Assembly: GCF_032714495.1 (NCBI RefSeq)
Contig: NZ_JAWDKB010000005.1
Coordinates: forward strand, 62,001-126,000
DNA: 64,000 nucleotides
From: Methanorbis rubei
Lineage (GTDB): Archaea; Halobacteriota; Methanomicrobia; Methanomicrobiales; Methanocorpusculaceae
Direction: 5' to 3'
Made by a program: the position numbers and the translations under genes. Below are positions 18,008 through 26,344 of this stretch, piece by piece. The notes under the pieces were generated by a model. It did no database searches. It was not told the DNA's origin and was given only the letters and a program-made list of their open reading frames with translations. The stretch's first letter is position 1. Every line of letters starts with the position of its first letter.

Positions 18008-18847
18008 TCATCCAAAGCAGACCCAGCGATCATAGATCGGATCGCGCTCATTCTCCCATATCTCAAGATCGCGATCAACCTCACGCGCCCAGGACCTCAC
18101 CCACTGCGCCTCCTCTTCGGTTGCAACCGTAATAAGCGTCTCCGCAGTAATCCCTGCAAGCTCCTCAACAATAGGCCGCCACAGATCCTGCGTATACACA
18201 TACATCTGACCAAACATAATTCCAAGGCCCCGGTCAGCATCCGGCAGATACGCAGACGCAACCGTCCCGTCAATACAGACCGTCCCTTCCGGCGTCAGGC
18301 GGCCGGACGAAAGACCGAGCGCGAGCAGAGCCGGATCATTATCATACGCAAGAGGAACGCCGCCCATCTCGCGGATGATCATCGAACCAATGCCTGAGCC
18401 CGCACACGCATCAAGACACAGCCCGGGAGCAGAAGCTCCCCAGACCTCATGCAGCAGATCACGGACCTTCTCAATCCGGTCGGCTGGAAGATCCTCGCGG
18501 GCAGGGGCAACCTCCTCAACAAGAATATTGGAAAAATGCGCACGCAGCGCATCATCAATCACCGAACGCGGTTCCTGATAGATATCCCCGTCAGTCGCAG
18601 AAAACAACGCGAACTCCTGCTCGGTCGGGCTCCGGAAACTCCAGCTCGTACCAACCCACTCATCACCCGCACGAACAGCAAAAAGCACCGGATTCTCCTC
18701 ATCATCAATCAGCATCCGTGCGCCGCCGGAAGTCGGTTCTGCCTCACAGATCAGAATGCCCGGCTCCCCGTTGTTCACCAGCGACGCATAGTCAGGCTCC
18801 AAAAACCGGAGAGAGTCCAGCTCCAGCATCGAAGAAATACTCTTCAT
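18008..18847 (-). CDS. Methyltransferase-like protein of unknown substrate
   Basis: 279 residues. The middle contains a Rossmann-type motif I (CLDACAGSGIGSMII) and an acidic strand end (PLAYDNDPALLALGL), as in SAM-dependent methyltransferases. The usual catalytic DPPY/NPPY motif is not visible. The N-terminal 110 residues form a separate domain without a recognisable motif. The start overlaps the stop of the bactofilin-like gene by 4 bases (ATGA), so the two are co-translated. Substrate unknown. Confidence 0.55.
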   Translation of the reverse strand: MKSISSMLELDSLRFLEPDYASLVNNGEPGILICEAEPTSGGARMLIDDEENPVLFAVRAGDEWVGTSWSFRSPTEQEFALFSATDGDIYQEPRSVIDDALRAHFSNILVEEVAPAREDLPADRIEKVRDLLHEVWGASAPGLCLDACAGSGIGSMIIREMGGVPLAYDNDPALLALGLSSGRLTPEGTVCIDGTVASAYLPDADRGLGIMFGQMYVYTQDLWRPIVEELAGITAETLITVATEEEAQWVRSWAREVDRDLEIWENERDPIYDRWVCFG

Positions 18848-19833
18848 CCCTTCTTCTCCTCAAACCGTCCGATCGTGAGACCCCCGGGAGAGCGGATGAT
18901 ACCGCTCACCAGAGCATCCTCATGCAGCCAGACTTTGTCGCCCGAAACATCGCCGAGGATGTCGGCACCGCGCTCAATTCGAACACTGTTGGCAACCACA
19001 TCACCGTGGACCGCAGTCCGCTCGCCGACCTTCACGCGGCGAATCGCATGAACACCACCGAACAGCGTCACATCATTGTGCAGAACAAGAGACTTCGCCT
19101 TGATGTTTCCATGCAGACGCGAGCTTGAACCAACCTCCATCGGGGTTGTGACCGAAAAATAACGAAGATCCATCGTCGTCCGCGGCGGAAGCACAAGCGG
19201 CTCGCTGTTCGCTTCCGAGATCATCGCATTCACCGTCTTCTCCACCTCGGCCTCATTGTCGAGGTGAAGCATCGTCATCACATACAGCAGAAGGTAGAGA
19301 ATCACCGGCATCGGATTTCTGATGCTGATGTCGCCGAACGCCTTGAACTCCTTTTCGATGAAAACATTATCGCCGATGTCAAGATTGCCGCCGACCGTCA
19401 GCTTGCCGTGAACCTTCACGCCCTCGCCGAGATACGCGTCGCCGTTGCAGATGACGGTCCCGCTGATCTCACAGAAGTTATCGATCCTGAGATCGCCTTC
19501 GGCAACAACATCGCCCGTGAGTTTGCAGAACTCACAGATCACGATGTCATTGCCGTAAAGGCCGTAGCCGATGTCGCAGTGATCGCCCACGAGGATATCG
19601 TTCTTTGTCTTGAGAATGCGTTCCTGCAGCTCGGTCTTATTGGGCAGGATGCATTTCTTGAACAGTTCAGCCGTTGCAATCGCCGCAACCGCAGACTCCT
19701 CACGGTGCGGAATCTCAAGCTCCGGAATGGACTCTGCAAGAATTTCCTCTGCCGCCGGCATCTCGGCATCCTGGGAAAGCTCCGCTTCAGGAATGGGTTC
19801 TGCGACGATGATTCGTTTTTTTCCTTCTGCCAT
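18844..19833 (-). CDS. Polymer-forming, bactofilin-like beta-helix protein
   Basis: 329 residues. After an acidic Glu/Ala/Pro-rich N-terminus (1-60) come hexapeptide-like beta-helix turns (GDHCDIGYGLYGNDI, GDVVAEGDLRIDNF, GDAYLGEGVKVHGKLTVGG). A hydrophobic segment (MPVILYLLLYVMTML) follows, then a second block (LHGNIKAKSLVLHNDV, VHGDVVANSVRI). Such repeats occur in bactofilins, which polymerise into filaments, often at the membrane. The central hydrophobic segment could be a membrane anchor. It is the first gene of a two-gene unit with the methyltransferase-like protein. Confidence 0.7.
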   Translation of the reverse strand: MAEGKKRIIVAEPIPEAELSQDAEMPAAEEILAESIPELEIPHREESAVAAIATAELFKKCILPNKTELQERILKTKNDILVGDHCDIGYGLYGNDIVICEFCKLTGDVVAEGDLRIDNFCEISGTVICNGDAYLGEGVKVHGKLTVGGNLDIGDNVFIEKEFKAFGDISIRNPMPVILYLLLYVMTMLHLDNEAEVEKTVNAMISEANSEPLVLPPRTTMDLRYFSVTTPMEVGSSSRLHGNIKAKSLVLHNDVTLFGGVHAIRRVKVGERTAVHGDVVANSVRIERGADILGDVSGDKVWLHEDALVSGIIRSPGGLTIGRFEEKKG

Positions 19834-19863
19834 TGCTCCACCAGTGTCTTGTAAGTAATATCG

Positions 19864-21087
19864 TTATGCGCCGTACTTATGGGTTTTGTCAATGAGATCC
19901 AGAAGGATCGGCATGAGATCTCCACCGGAAATCCGGCACAGAGCACCGGCAGCGCAGGAAATTTCATCGTACGCGGTGACGCGGTCAACTCTCGTGCCGT
20001 CACCGCGGATGATCAGCGGCACCGGGTCTGCGCTGTGCTCTTTGATGCTGCACGGCGTTGAGTGGTCGCCGCAGACTGCGATCATGAGGCTAGGCATCTC
20101 CATGAACGGCCGAAGTTCTTTGTCAAGCTTTTCAAGGAAGTCCTTCTTCTCGGCAGCCTTGCCATCATGGCCGTACTCGTCAGCATTTTTGATGTTGAAG
20201 AGCACGAAGTCCTGAGTTTTGAACTCGTCAAGGACGAGGTCAACCTGATCATTAAGGGGAGTGTCAGGGTCAACCGGAACGCGTTTCAGACCGACCGAGC
20301 TTCCGATGCCGGCAATGAGGGCAGCTGCCGCAATAACGCTGCCGGAGAGTCCGTGACGTTCCTCGAACGGCTCGTAGGCTCCCATGACTCCGCTTCCCCG
20401 GATGAGAACGGTGTTTGCCGGGTTCTCTCCTGCGGCTTTGCGGGCAAGGTTAACCGGATGATTCTTCAGAATGTTTTCTGCCTGACGGCAGAACTCGTTG
20501 CAGACCTCTGCGGTAAATCGTGCAGAATCAGTGTCCGCACCTTCGGGATGGATGGTTTTTGGCGGGATGCCGGTGGTCTTCGGATCGTTGCTGGAAACAT
20601 CAGCCGAAAGACCCTTGCCGCGGAGGGCAAGGGCCGCACGGTGACCGGTGCCAGGCTCGAACTCGATGGTTACTCCGTATTTGCTGAGGTCAACGCCGTC
20701 ACGGACCGCGGCAGATATCTCGGTGGTGTCGGCGATTCGTCCGGCACGGCGGTCGATCACATTGCCCGCATCGTCAAGAGTCGCGTAGTTGGCGCGGAAC
20801 CCGACCATGCCCGGTTCCATTTTGATGCCGCAGCCTGCCGCCTCCAGAGGTCCGCGGCCGGTATAGTATTGTTGGGGAGGATAGCCGAGAATGCTTAAGT
20901 GGGAGGTGTCCGAGCCCGCACGGATTCCCGGGGCTACCGGATCCATGATGCCGCAGATGCCGGTTGCGGCGAGTTCGTCAAGGTTAGGAATCTTAGCCGC
21001 CTCAAGCGGTGTTTTTCCGCCCAGACATTCGCAGGGACGGTCCCCCACGCCGTCGATGATGAGAAGAAGTATTTTGGATGCTGTCAT
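19864..21087 (-). CDS. apgM: 2,3-bisphosphoglycerate-independent phosphoglycerate mutase, archaeal type
   Basis: 407 residues from ATG 21087 (MTASKILLLIIDGVGDRP). It interconverts 3- and 2-phosphoglycerate. Alkaline-phosphatase-superfamily metal residues are visible: IIDGVGDRP, the nucleophile Ser in AGSDTSHLSILGYPP, NADEYGHDGK and CGDHSTPCSIKEHS. A 31-residue in-frame extension is possible but runs towards the tRNA-Met gene and is not family-like. Confidence 0.94.
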   Translation of the reverse strand: MTASKILLLIIDGVGDRPCECLGGKTPLEAAKIPNLDELAATGICGIMDPVAPGIRAGSDTSHLSILGYPPQQYYTGRGPLEAAGCGIKMEPGMVGFRANYATLDDAGNVIDRRAGRIADTTEISAAVRDGVDLSKYGVTIEFEPGTGHRAALALRGKGLSADVSSNDPKTTGIPPKTIHPEGADTDSARFTAEVCNEFCRQAENILKNHPVNLARKAAGENPANTVLIRGSGVMGAYEPFEERHGLSGSVIAAAALIAGIGSSVGLKRVPVDPDTPLNDQVDLVLDEFKTQDFVLFNIKNADEYGHDGKAAEKKDFLEKLDKELRPFMEMPSLMIAVCGDHSTPCSIKEHSADPVPLIIRGDGTRVDRVTAYDEISCAAGALCRISGGDLMPILLDLIDKTHKYGA

Positions 21088-21156
21088 TACCAGAATTGTT
21101 GGACGGATAAGACTAAGTGCATTGTGTTGTGTGTGAAAAGTGTCTCGAAAAAACAG

Positions 21157-21231
21157 TAGCGAGGAATGGATTTGAACCATCGGTCTACGGGTTATGAGCC
21201 CGTCGGGATCTCCTGACTACCCCACCTCGCT
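21157..21231 (-). tRNA. tRNA-Met (CAT), initiator type
   Basis: 75 bases on the minus strand. Acceptor AGCGAGG pairs with CCTCGCT, and the discriminator is A. The anticodon loop CTCATAA reads CAT and is flanked by the three G-C pairs (GGG/CCC) typical of initiator tRNAs. The 5' A with AGCG is also initiator-like. CCA is not encoded. CTATTTATC at about 21,265-21,273 may be the promoter TATA box. Confidence 0.93.
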
Positions 21232-21286
21232 TCTAATGCTTGGGATAACATATCTGCCGTGCGCAGATAAATAGGTTTCTGTTTTA

Positions 21287-21823
21287 TGAGTCGCCCACGA
21301 TTCGCATGTCTTCGTCATAGCTCCGTTCACGAGGCGTATGCCTTCATCATAGCTCCGCCCACGGAACACACTGAACGCACGGAGTTTCAAGGAAAAACAT
21401 CACGGAGCAGACGTGAACATCACGGAAATTTAAAAAAAATTTCAAAAATTATTTTGCGAGAGTTCGAAAATATTTTTTGAGTGAGAGTTCTGTGGTCGCC
21501 CACGCTCACAAAATATTTCTGAAAAAAATTTCAAAAATTATTTCGTGAGAGTCTAAAAATATTTTTTTGAGTAAGAGTTCCGTGATGTTTTTTCAGTGAA
21601 ATTTTGTGACCTACCACATTCACAAAATATTTCTGAAAAAAGTTTTAAAAATTATTTCGTGGGAGTTCGAAAATATTTTTTTGAGTGAGAGTTTCGTGAT
21701 GTTCACGTCTGCTCCGTGATGTTTTTTCTGTGAAATTTCCGTGTGTTCAGTGTGTTCCGTGGGCGGAGCTATGATGAAGGCATACGCCTCGTGAACGGAG
21801 CTACGACGAAGGCATGCGACTCA
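21287..21823. repeat. Long inverted-repeat element, CCCACGGA family, copy 1
   Basis: Non-coding and 537 bases long. The left arm 21287-21427 is the imperfect reverse complement of 21690-21823, including the shared CACGGAGCAGACGTGAACAT. The centre holds three imperfect direct copies of an A/T-rich unit (starting near 21,428, 21,515 and 21,628; core ATTTCAAAAATTATTT then GAGAGTTC). Related copies are at 50207-50563 and 55384-55767. It lies between the divergent tRNA-Met and thioredoxin genes. Confidence 0.85.
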
Positions 21824-21872
21824 GAAATATCTTAGCATACACTCATTAAGATAATCTGCCCATATTTTCTGT

Positions 21873-22283
21873 ATGGACGATCCCGAACTGGAACAGCTGA
21901 GAAAAAAACGGCTCGAGGAACTCGCGGCAACGGTTCCGCCGCCGGAAGGATGGCCGGTAGTGCACCTCACCGAGTACAACTTCAATCAGGTAACCCTGCA
22001 GAGACCAAAAATCGTGATCGACTTCTGGGCGGAATGGTGCGGCCCCTGCCGGTACTTCGGACCGATCTTTGAAGAGATGTCAACAGAGTTTCCGGAGGTT
22101 CAGTTCTGCAAATGCGACACAGACCGCAATCACGGCATCGCAACCCAGCTGCACATCACCAACATCCCCCTCGTCATGTACATCCGTGACGGCACAGCCG
22201 TTCGGATGCGGGCAGGAGCAATGTCTGCGGAAAAATTCCGCGAAGAGCTGATACAGGTATTCAGAACTGATGACACTGTTTGA
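21873..22283 (+). CDS. Thioredoxin-like protein
   Basis: 136 residues. A charged N-terminal extension (about 40 residues, LRKKRLEELAATVPPPEGWP) precedes a thioredoxin fold with the redox motif WAEWCGPCR and the cis-proline in TNIPLVMY. It is likely a cytoplasmic disulphide reductase or a helper protein; no signal peptide is present. Its end overlaps the helicase gene by 14 bases, so the two form an operon, an unusual partnership. Confidence 0.9.
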   Translation: MDDPELEQLRKKRLEELAATVPPPEGWPVVHLTEYNFNQVTLQRPKIVIDFWAEWCGPCRYFGPIFEEMSTEFPEVQFCKCDTDRNHGIATQLHITNIPLVMYIRDGTAVRMRAGAMSAEKFREELIQVFRTDDTV

Positions 22284-24414
22284 GTCCTTTCACCCGACAC
22301 TGCAGGAGGTGCTTCTCTCAGGACTTGGCTGGAGCGACCTCAGACCCGTGCAGGAAGAGACCTGCCGCGCCGTAGCTGACGGCGCAGACGTCGTGGTGCT
22401 CGCGCCGACCGCAGGAGGAAAAACCGAGTCAGCATTCATACCGGCAATCGACGCCCTGCTCAAATCAGGGTCCCGGGGCCTTGGGATAATCTACATCTCG
22501 CCCCTCAAAGCACTCATCAATGATCAGGAGGATCGAATCCGGATGATGTGCGAACGTGCAGGCCTCATGGTCGCCTCACAGCACGGAGATGTTGCAGCAC
22601 GCGACCGGTGGAAGTTTTCCGGCGAAGGCGACCTGCCGAACATTCTTCTCACAACCCCTGAGTCGCTTGAAGTACTGCTCGGCGACCCTGACTCGCGGCC
22701 CGCATTTTCTGCGGTCCGGTTTGTGATAATCGATGAGATTCACGCATTCATGGAAACGGATCGCGGCGTTCACCTCCGCTGCCTTTTGGACAGGATTGAG
22801 TTTTCCAAAAACCGTGTACAGCGGATCGGACTTTCGGCAACGGTCGGCAACCCTGCGGAGCTCCTTGGATGGATGTCAGGCCCTGCAAGAAAACAGCGGC
22901 TGATACATATCCCGTCTGAGAAAAAACCAAAACAGTTCACGTTTGTCGTGGAGGAGGATTTCTCCTTACAGGTGAGGGCTGTTGCATCAGCTGTCCGGGG
23001 AAAGAAAGCACTCGTGTTTGTGGACAGCAGGAGTTTTGCCGAGCGACTGATGGGCCCTCTTGCAGAGCTGGTGCCAAACGTGCATATTCACCACTCCTCA
23101 GTCTCGGCTGATGACCGGGCTGTGGCCGAGGCCGCGTTCGATCAGAGCGGCGGAACCTGCGTCATCTGCACAAGCACGATGGAACTTGGAATCGACATCG
23201 GCGATCTCGATCTCGTCGTGCAGTACGGGCCGCCAAAAACCGTCGCCTCATTTTTGCAGAGGCTGGGGCGCACCGGTAGGCGGGGACGGCCTGCGACGAT
23301 GACCTTTGTGCTGGAAAGACCATGCGACCTGCTGATCAGCGCAGCAGCAATCGAGTCTGCGATGCTGCATGAGGCAGAACCGCTGCATGCACCGGCGCAT
23401 GCATACCATGTCATGGTGCAGCAGCTGTTTCTTCTTCTGAAAAGCAGGTACGGCAGTCTCAGCAGGAAAACAATTTTTTCGGCACTGCACTCGCTCTCAC
23501 CGTTTGCAGCGGTTCCACTGGAAAAAATCTCAGAGCTCTTGGAGTACCTTGCAGACTCAGATTATCTGAGCAGGGACGGAGATCTCTTCTCTGCAGGCCC
23601 CCGTGCCGAGCGGGAGCTTGGCAAGTCCAACTGGTTAGCACTCATCTCGGTTATCCATGATGCCGGAGGATTTCTTGCCGTCCTTCCGGACGGGACGGTT
23701 GTCGGGACCTTGGACCCGCGGTTCGTCGGCAGTGAGCCGGGAAAAACATTCTCCTTCACCGGCAAAAGCTGGCGTCTGCTCTTTCGTGACGATGTCCACA
23801 AACGTGCCCTTGTGGAGCCTGCGGCGCATCCGGGGGATGCAAAGCGGCCGTTCTGGAGCGGCAGCGGAAGCGGTCGCGCCGGGGACGCGTCGCCCACGGT
23901 GTGCAGAGCAGTATGTCGGATTCTTGAGCGGGGTGCAACCATTCTTCCGTTGCCAAATGATCAGAAGGAGATGCTCAGTGACCTCATCCGCATGCTGCCT
24001 GATGACTTTGGGCCCGGCATAGTTCACGTGCGTGCGGAGCCTGAGGTCGCCGGATGGTCGGTGGTGATCGCAACGTTCCTTGGCGCACGGGCCAACATGG
24101 TTCTTGCACGGCTGTTGAAGAACCGGCTTGACGGCGGCGGGCGCCATACTCTTCGCTATGATCAGTTTGCAATCCGCATCTTTGACTGGGAGGGAGCGGA
24201 CGCCGCGGAGAAAGTCGCGAAAATTCTTTTGGAGATTTCAGAGGCTGATTTGTCTGCACTCGCGGCCGAGCTGCCTGAGCTGCCGGACACAACATGGAAG
24301 TTCGGCAGCATGCTGCCAAAGGAGATGATCGCAGAGATGACGGCTGATGAGTACTACCGGCTCCCCGAAGTTGTTGCCGGGATCTCTTCGGTGAGAGTGA
24401 GTGATGGTCATTGA
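22270..24414 (+). CDS. Lhr-type DEAD/DEAH-box helicase
   Basis: 714 residues. Superfamily 2 helicase motifs are in order: Q-motif region (LRPVQEETCRAV), Walker A variant APTAGGKTES, TTPESLEVLL, DEIH (IIDEIHAF), LSATVGNP, TSTMELGIDIGD and QRLGRTGRRG. The C-terminal 250 residues match the Lhr accessory region rather than a nuclease. Lhr enzymes unwind 3'-tailed DNA or RNA-DNA hybrids in repair. It overlaps the thioredoxin gene by 14 bases. Confidence 0.9.
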   Translation: MTLFESFHPTLQEVLLSGLGWSDLRPVQEETCRAVADGADVVVLAPTAGGKTESAFIPAIDALLKSGSRGLGIIYISPLKALINDQEDRIRMMCERAGLMVASQHGDVAARDRWKFSGEGDLPNILLTTPESLEVLLGDPDSRPAFSAVRFVIIDEIHAFMETDRGVHLRCLLDRIEFSKNRVQRIGLSATVGNPAELLGWMSGPARKQRLIHIPSEKKPKQFTFVVEEDFSLQVRAVASAVRGKKALVFVDSRSFAERLMGPLAELVPNVHIHHSSVSADDRAVAEAAFDQSGGTCVICTSTMELGIDIGDLDLVVQYGPPKTVASFLQRLGRTGRRGRPATMTFVLERPCDLLISAAAIESAMLHEAEPLHAPAHAYHVMVQQLFLLLKSRYGSLSRKTIFSALHSLSPFAAVPLEKISELLEYLADSDYLSRDGDLFSAGPRAERELGKSNWLALISVIHDAGGFLAVLPDGTVVGTLDPRFVGSEPGKTFSFTGKSWRLLFRDDVHKRALVEPAAHPGDAKRPFWSGSGSGRAGDASPTVCRAVCRILERGATILPLPNDQKEMLSDLIRMLPDDFGPGIVHVRAEPEVAGWSVVIATFLGARANMVLARLLKNRLDGGGRHTLRYDQFAIRIFDWEGADAAEKVAKILLEISEADLSALAAELPELPDTTWKFGSMLPKEMIAEMTADEYYRLPEVVAGISSVRVSDGH

Positions 24415-24439
24415 GGTTTGTCTCCTATGAGACACAAAG

Positions 24440-24781
24440 TGGTCTCGTTTGGAGTAACCACAGATCACACGGAAATTTCACGGAGCTCCACGGAAAAATG
24501 AAATCACATTCCTTCCACACGCCGTCCCGTCGTGTTCAACTCCTCCTTTCAGGAGTCGTTTCGGCCTGCTCATCATCTCGTGAAAATGCACGGAGAATGC
24601 CTGCGGCACCGGAACGCACGGAAAATTATTTTTTCATTTTTTCAAACATAAAAGAAAAGCAAAAAAATCTTAGGATATCTTTCCGTGCATTCCGGCGCCG
24701 CAGGCATTCTCCGTGCATTCAGTGAAGCTCTGTGTGCTCTGTGCATTCCGTGGTTACTCAAAGCGAGACCACAGACAAAAA
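24440..24781. repeat. Inverted-repeat element between convergent genes
   Basis: Non-coding. The left part GTCTCGTTTGGAGTAACCAC is mirrored at the right (GTGGTTACTCAAAGCGAGAC). The interior has CACGGA words, part of the mini-hairpin module (CGGCCTGCTCATC) and a second inverted pair (GCACGGAGAATGCCTGCGGC against GCCGCAGGCATTCTCCGTGC). It shares the inner arms of the MITE-like family but lacks the AATAGGACTTACGCGG ends, so it is probably an eroded copy. Confidence 0.7.
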
Positions 24782-24785
24782 AACG

Positions 24786-25622
24786 TTAGAGAGAGCGTAT
24801 CGAAAGTTCCGCGGCGATCCGTTCCTCGGCAATTTTTTTGTAGCCCTCATCGATCTCAAACCCGATGAAGGGAATGCCAAGCCGCACCGCGGCAACAGCA
24901 GTGCTGCCGATTCCCATGAACGGATCCATCACCAGACCGCACCGGTCGGTACCGTGATCCAGAATACACATCTCCGGTAACCGGACGGGAAACACCGCCG
25001 GGTGGGGACGTTCCTCGCGGATGGTTTCATAGGGAATGAACCAGGTATTTCCGCGATCGCGGAGATCCTGTTTCTTCTTCACCCACCGCTTCACATTGCT
25101 TTTGTCCTGATAAGGGACGCCGGTTGCCAGCCGGTCGATTGGAACCTCGCCGGTTTTCGTGAAATGGAAGATAAACTCATGGCAGTCGTTGTGAAACCGG
25201 AGACTGTTGATCGGTTTGTAGTGGCCGACCGCAACGCCGTTTTCAGGAATGCCTGAGGTGTAAAACCTTCCCATGTCTGCCTTCGGAAGAGCGATCGATT
25301 TGATCCAGTGGATCATGTTCTGGAGAACAAAACCATTGTTCCGAAACTGCATCGCAACATCCATCGGAATCCAGGGGTCTTTGAGACTCCCGCCGACATT
25401 GAGGTAAAAGGATCCGGCATCAGAGAGAACCCTTGCAGACGCCCTGGCAACATCCTCCATCCAGAGAAGATACCCGTTGCGGGGAACGGTGTCGTCGTAG
25501 GTTGTGTAGGGTTTGCCGATATTGTAGGGGGGTGAAGTGACGATAACGTCAACCGAACCGGCAGGGAGCCTGTTCATGCCGGTGATGCAGTCGCACAGAT
25601 GAATTACCCCTGGTTCATTCAT
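24786..25622 (-). CDS. DNA methyltransferase, beta class, probably N4-cytosine
   Basis: 278 residues. The catalytic motif [10 protein letters not shown] is near residue 30 and the SAM-binding motif [11 protein letters not shown] near residue 235, the order of beta-class enzymes. TSPPY is more typical of N4-cytosine than of N6-adenine methylases. A variable central region (100-200) probably reads the target. No restriction endonuclease is next to it, so it looks like a solitary methylase. The start overlaps the FKBP stop (ATGA). Confidence 0.88.
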   Translation of the reverse strand: MNEPGVIHLCDCITGMNRLPAGSVDVIVTSPPYNIGKPYTTYDDTVPRNGYLLWMEDVARASARVLSDAGSFYLNVGGSLKDPWIPMDVAMQFRNNGFVLQNMIHWIKSIALPKADMGRFYTSGIPENGVAVGHYKPINSLRFHNDCHEFIFHFTKTGEVPIDRLATGVPYQDKSNVKRWVKKKQDLRDRGNTWFIPYETIREERPHPAVFPVRLPEMCILDHGTDRCGLVMDPFMGIGSTAVAAVRLGIPFIGFEIDEGYKKIAEERIAAELSIRSL

Positions 25623-26050
25623 GGTTCAAGAATTTTTACGATGGTTATCTCATAGGTGATCGTCTCGCCGGCAAGCGGGTGGTTGGCATCAACCGTGACG
25701 CTTGTGCCGGTCACGCTGACAACCGTCACAAGGCATGGCTTGTTCATGACCTCGACCTTGATGATCTCGCCCGGGATTGGTTCATGATCAAGGCTGATCT
25801 TTTTTCGCTTCACGGTGACGACAAGTTTCCGGTGATATCTCCCGTAGGCTTTCTCCGGCGGCAGGACGACGGTGACGATCTCGCCCTCGGCTCTGCCAAG
25901 CAAGGCCTCCTCAAAAGCAGGATTGATCTGTTTTTTGCCGAGAGTGATTTGCACGGGATCACTTGAGCTGGTATCCTCAAATACTTCACCGTCCGGACGC
26001 CTGCTGATGAAGTGAAGCAGCAACGTACTGTCGGGAAGAACACCGGTCAT
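25619..26050 (-). CDS. FKBP-type peptidyl-prolyl isomerase (SlyD-like)
   Basis: 143 residues from ATG 26050. The FKBP half-domains flank an inserted-flap region ([15 protein letters not shown]...) with the SlyD-like end [20 protein letters not shown]. Several usual SlyD residues are replaced ([14 protein letters not shown] in place of YTL..DG.V.D.T), so activity may be reduced. The family speeds proline isomerisation and acts as a chaperone. It is co-translated with the DNA methylase gene. An in-frame extension to 26170 is only repeat sequence. Confidence 0.85.
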   Translation of the reverse strand: MTGVLPDSTLLLHFISRRPDGEVFEDTSSSDPVQITLGKKQINPAFEEALLGRAEGEIVTVVLPPEKAYGRYHRKLVVTVKRKKISLDHEPIPGEIIKVEVMNKPCLVTVVSVTGTSVTVDANHPLAGETITYEITIVKILEP

Positions 26051-26131
26051 GGATATTTGTATGTCTGGTATGGTACAATTAGGTTTTGCATGGATGAGAT
26101 CTCGAAACGCGAACAGCATGCATGTGGCCTT

Positions 26132-26297
26132 ATGTAAAAAACGCGAATGACGCGAATAAAAAATCGCCAATGGCGATTTTTACGAAATTACTAAAATTAC
26201 TTTTTTGGCCATATCTATTCGTTAAAAGATGCACAAATTGTTTTTTGAAAAATCGCCATTGGCGATTTTTTATTCGCGCTATTCGCGTTTTTTACAT
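26132..26297. repeat. Inverted-repeat element, CGCGAAT family, copy 1
   Basis: Left arm 26132-26181 and right arm 26248-26297 are near-perfect inverse copies. Each arm contains CGCGAAT words and the palindrome AAAATCGCCAATGGCGATTT, and ends in ATGTAAAAA. The 66-base loop has no feature. A fragment of the mini-hairpin module (GCCGAAGGCATGCGA) follows at 26300. It lies between the DUF475 stop and the FKBP start. Confidence 0.85.
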
Positions 26298-26344
26298 AAC
26301 GCCGAAGGCATGCGATTCGCGTTTCAAATTTCTATTTCAGATAT

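Noticed and set aside
20062-20898. 278-residue plus-strand frame opposite apgM
   Set aside because: Shadow of apgM, whose metal-binding motifs are all on the minus strand.
21428-21710. Possible CRISPR array
   Set aside because: Only three imperfect A/T-rich units, no constant short repeat with unique spacers and no cas genes nearby.
26051-26170. 40-residue N-terminal extension of the FKBP (MAIFYSR...)
   Set aside because: Translation of a CGCGAAT-family arm; a similar false peptide arises from the copy at 29,383-29,470.
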